Origin: GCA-001856825 sp049965815
GTDB taxonomy: Archaea > Thermoplasmatota > Thermoplasmata > Thermoplasmatales > GCA-001856825
Reading direction: 5' to 3'
NCBI GenBank assembly: GCA_049965815.1
Contig: JBMFVV010000015.1
Span: forward strand, 1-33,003
Length of the DNA: 33,003 bases
Shown here in pieces: positions 32,424 to 33,003 of the stretch (the first letter of the stretch is position 1; each line of letters opens with the position of its first letter). The notes below the pieces were generated by a model, which searched no databases, was not told the DNA's origin, and worked only from the letters and a program-made list of their open reading frames with translations. The position numbers and the translations under genes were made by a program.

Positions 32424-32463
32424 GACCAAATTTTGCAATCCGAATACCGACCAAATTGAGCAA
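32424..32463 (+). repeat. Tandem 15-base direct repeat, possible regulator site
   Basis: GACCAAATTTTGCAA (32424-32438) and GACCAAATTGAGCAA (32449-32463) match at 13 of 15 positions, with starts 25 bases apart. The second copy ends about 12 bases before the TATA box of the CARF-like regulator gene. The position suits an activator or autoregulatory site. Confidence 0.6.
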
Positions 32464-32474
32464 CTAGATAAATG

Positions 32475-32487
32475 CTTTATATTAAAG
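32475..32487 (+). promoter_or_regulatory. TATA box of the CARF-like regulator gene
   Basis: CTTTATATTAAAG lies 14-26 bases upstream of the ATG at 32501 and is palindromic around its TATA core. The spacing predicts a leaderless or nearly leaderless transcript. Confidence 0.55.
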
Positions 32488-32500
32488 GATATTTATAATT

Positions 32501-33003
32501 ATGGAAAGCAGTTATGCGATTACCATATTCAACAAAGAGGAAGATTATTTAATAAAGCCGTTTCTTTCCGATGTCCCCAAAGTGGACAGACTTATCATCA
32601 TTTTAAATAAGAATTCTAGTTATGACCAACTGGAAAGTAAGATCAGGGAATTTCTCGATTTGGTAAATACTAAAATCGACCTGATTTACGTAAACGATAT
32701 TACAAATTTTTTTCAAATTTTATTTGCTGTCAAATCTATATGTGCTCAAAGGGGGTTACCTTCTTGGGTAAATATCTCTTGTGGGTCTGGCATTGGAATG
32801 GCTGCTTTGGCCATATATGCTGTAGAACGTAACATCTCCATGGTTATTTATGAAAGGGAGACCAACCGGACAACTGTGGTCTCTCCTAAAAAAGTATATA
32901 GAATGGATATTTTTGACCCGGTCTATTTTAATCTGATAAAGGATATAGCTAGTGGAAAGAACACTATAAGGCAATTAGCTACTTCAAACGGGATTGATAA
33001 ATC
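32501..33003 (+). CDS. CARF-like domain / HTH regulator (C-terminus outside window)
   Basis: The first 167 residues of a protein cut by the window end. The N-terminal domain has a Rossmann-like pattern: YAITIFNKEEDYLIKP, strand KVDRLIIIL, a helix, strand KIDLIYVND, a helix, and then WVNISCGSGIGMAALAIYAV (89-108). The last is the glycine-rich loop and helix typical of CARF domains in the HFX_2341-like/DUF6293 archaeal regulators, which bind cyclic oligonucleotides or similar nucleotide ligands. From about residue 143, LIKDIASGKNTIRQLATSNGIDKS begins a winged helix. I therefore read it as a ligand-responsive DNA-binding regulator, but the DNA-binding part is incomplete. No cas gene is in the window. 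It is divergent from the sulfur cassette. Confidence 0.6.
   Translation, partial: MESSYAITIFNKEEDYLIKPFLSDVPKVDRLIIILNKNSSYDQLESKIREFLDLVNTKIDLIYVNDITNFFQILFAVKSICAQRGLPSWVNISCGSGIGMAALAIYAVERNISMVIYERETNRTTVVSPKKVYRMDIFDPVYFNLIKDIASGKNTIRQLATSNGIDK

Noticed and set aside
32404..32610. 68-codon plus-strand frame overlapping the CARF-like gene start
   Set aside because: It runs out of frame through the promoter and into the regulator gene, which has clear domain structure in its own frame.
1..33003. CRISPR arrays, tRNA or rRNA genes
   Set aside because: I saw no regularly spaced repeat array, no tRNA T-arm pattern with a plausible cloverleaf, and no rRNA-like conserved blocks. The only near-tandem repeat (32424-32463) has two copies.

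Overview
The window looks like a chromosomal segment of a wall-less, thermoacidophilic euryarchaeon of the Thermoplasmata (Thermoplasma/Ferroplasma/Cuniculiplasma-like). The main evidence is a full-length tricorn protease whose catalytic residues all sit at a constant offset from the Thermoplasma acidophilum enzyme. Supporting evidence: an archaeal glycogen cluster (GH57, GT4, GH133 and GH15 genes), archaeal-type TATA boxes about 25 bases upstream of many start codons (leaderless transcripts), and large extracytoplasmic proteins rich in N-glycosylation sequons. The genus cannot be fixed from sequence alone. I saw no rRNA, tRNA or CRISPR array.

Layout. 1-1693: a mercury/metal locus, with a mercuric reductase (cut by the window edge) and a separate HMA metal-carrier protein on the minus strand, divergent from an HxlR-type regulator. 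1770-2480: a decayed transposase. 2746-6013: two paralogous MFS exporters on the minus strand, divergent from a TetR regulator, with two palindromic operators flanking the exporter TATA box. 6084-12138: glycogen/alpha-glucan metabolism; debranching enzyme, GT4 glycogen-synthase-like enzyme and GH57 amylase form a tight minus-strand operon, divergent from a GH15 glucoamylase/trehalase. 12475-15630: tricorn protease. 16068-26267: a minus-strand oligopeptide ABC transporter of unusual build, comprising a 1328-residue tailed binding protein, a DppB permease, a DppC permease with an approximately 460-residue beta-propeller-like insertion outside the membrane, a single-chain DppD-DppF ATPase fusion, and a small membrane protein. 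26741-28608: an APC amino-acid permease and a universal stress protein. 28653-29338: an internally deleted insertion sequence with a 9-bp direct repeat at its borders. 29717-32324: a sulfur cassette (YeeE-type transporter, DsrE-like protein, TauE-type transporter). 32501-end: a CARF-like-domain/HTH regulator, divergent from the sulfur cassette and cut by the window edge.

How the genes fit together. Peptides caught outside by the large binding protein could enter through the Dpp channel, be cut by tricorn, and be joined by amino acids from the APC permease; this suits a peptide-eating heterotroph. The glycan genes would build and break a storage polysaccharide. The mer, MFS and sulfur cassettes are the accessory, stress-facing part, and the transposon remains lie among them.

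The points most worth following are the propeller-containing permease, the doubled and equally spaced cysteine clusters of the fused ATPase, the CARF-like regulator with tandem direct repeats in front of its TATA box, and the paired TetR operators three helical turns apart.
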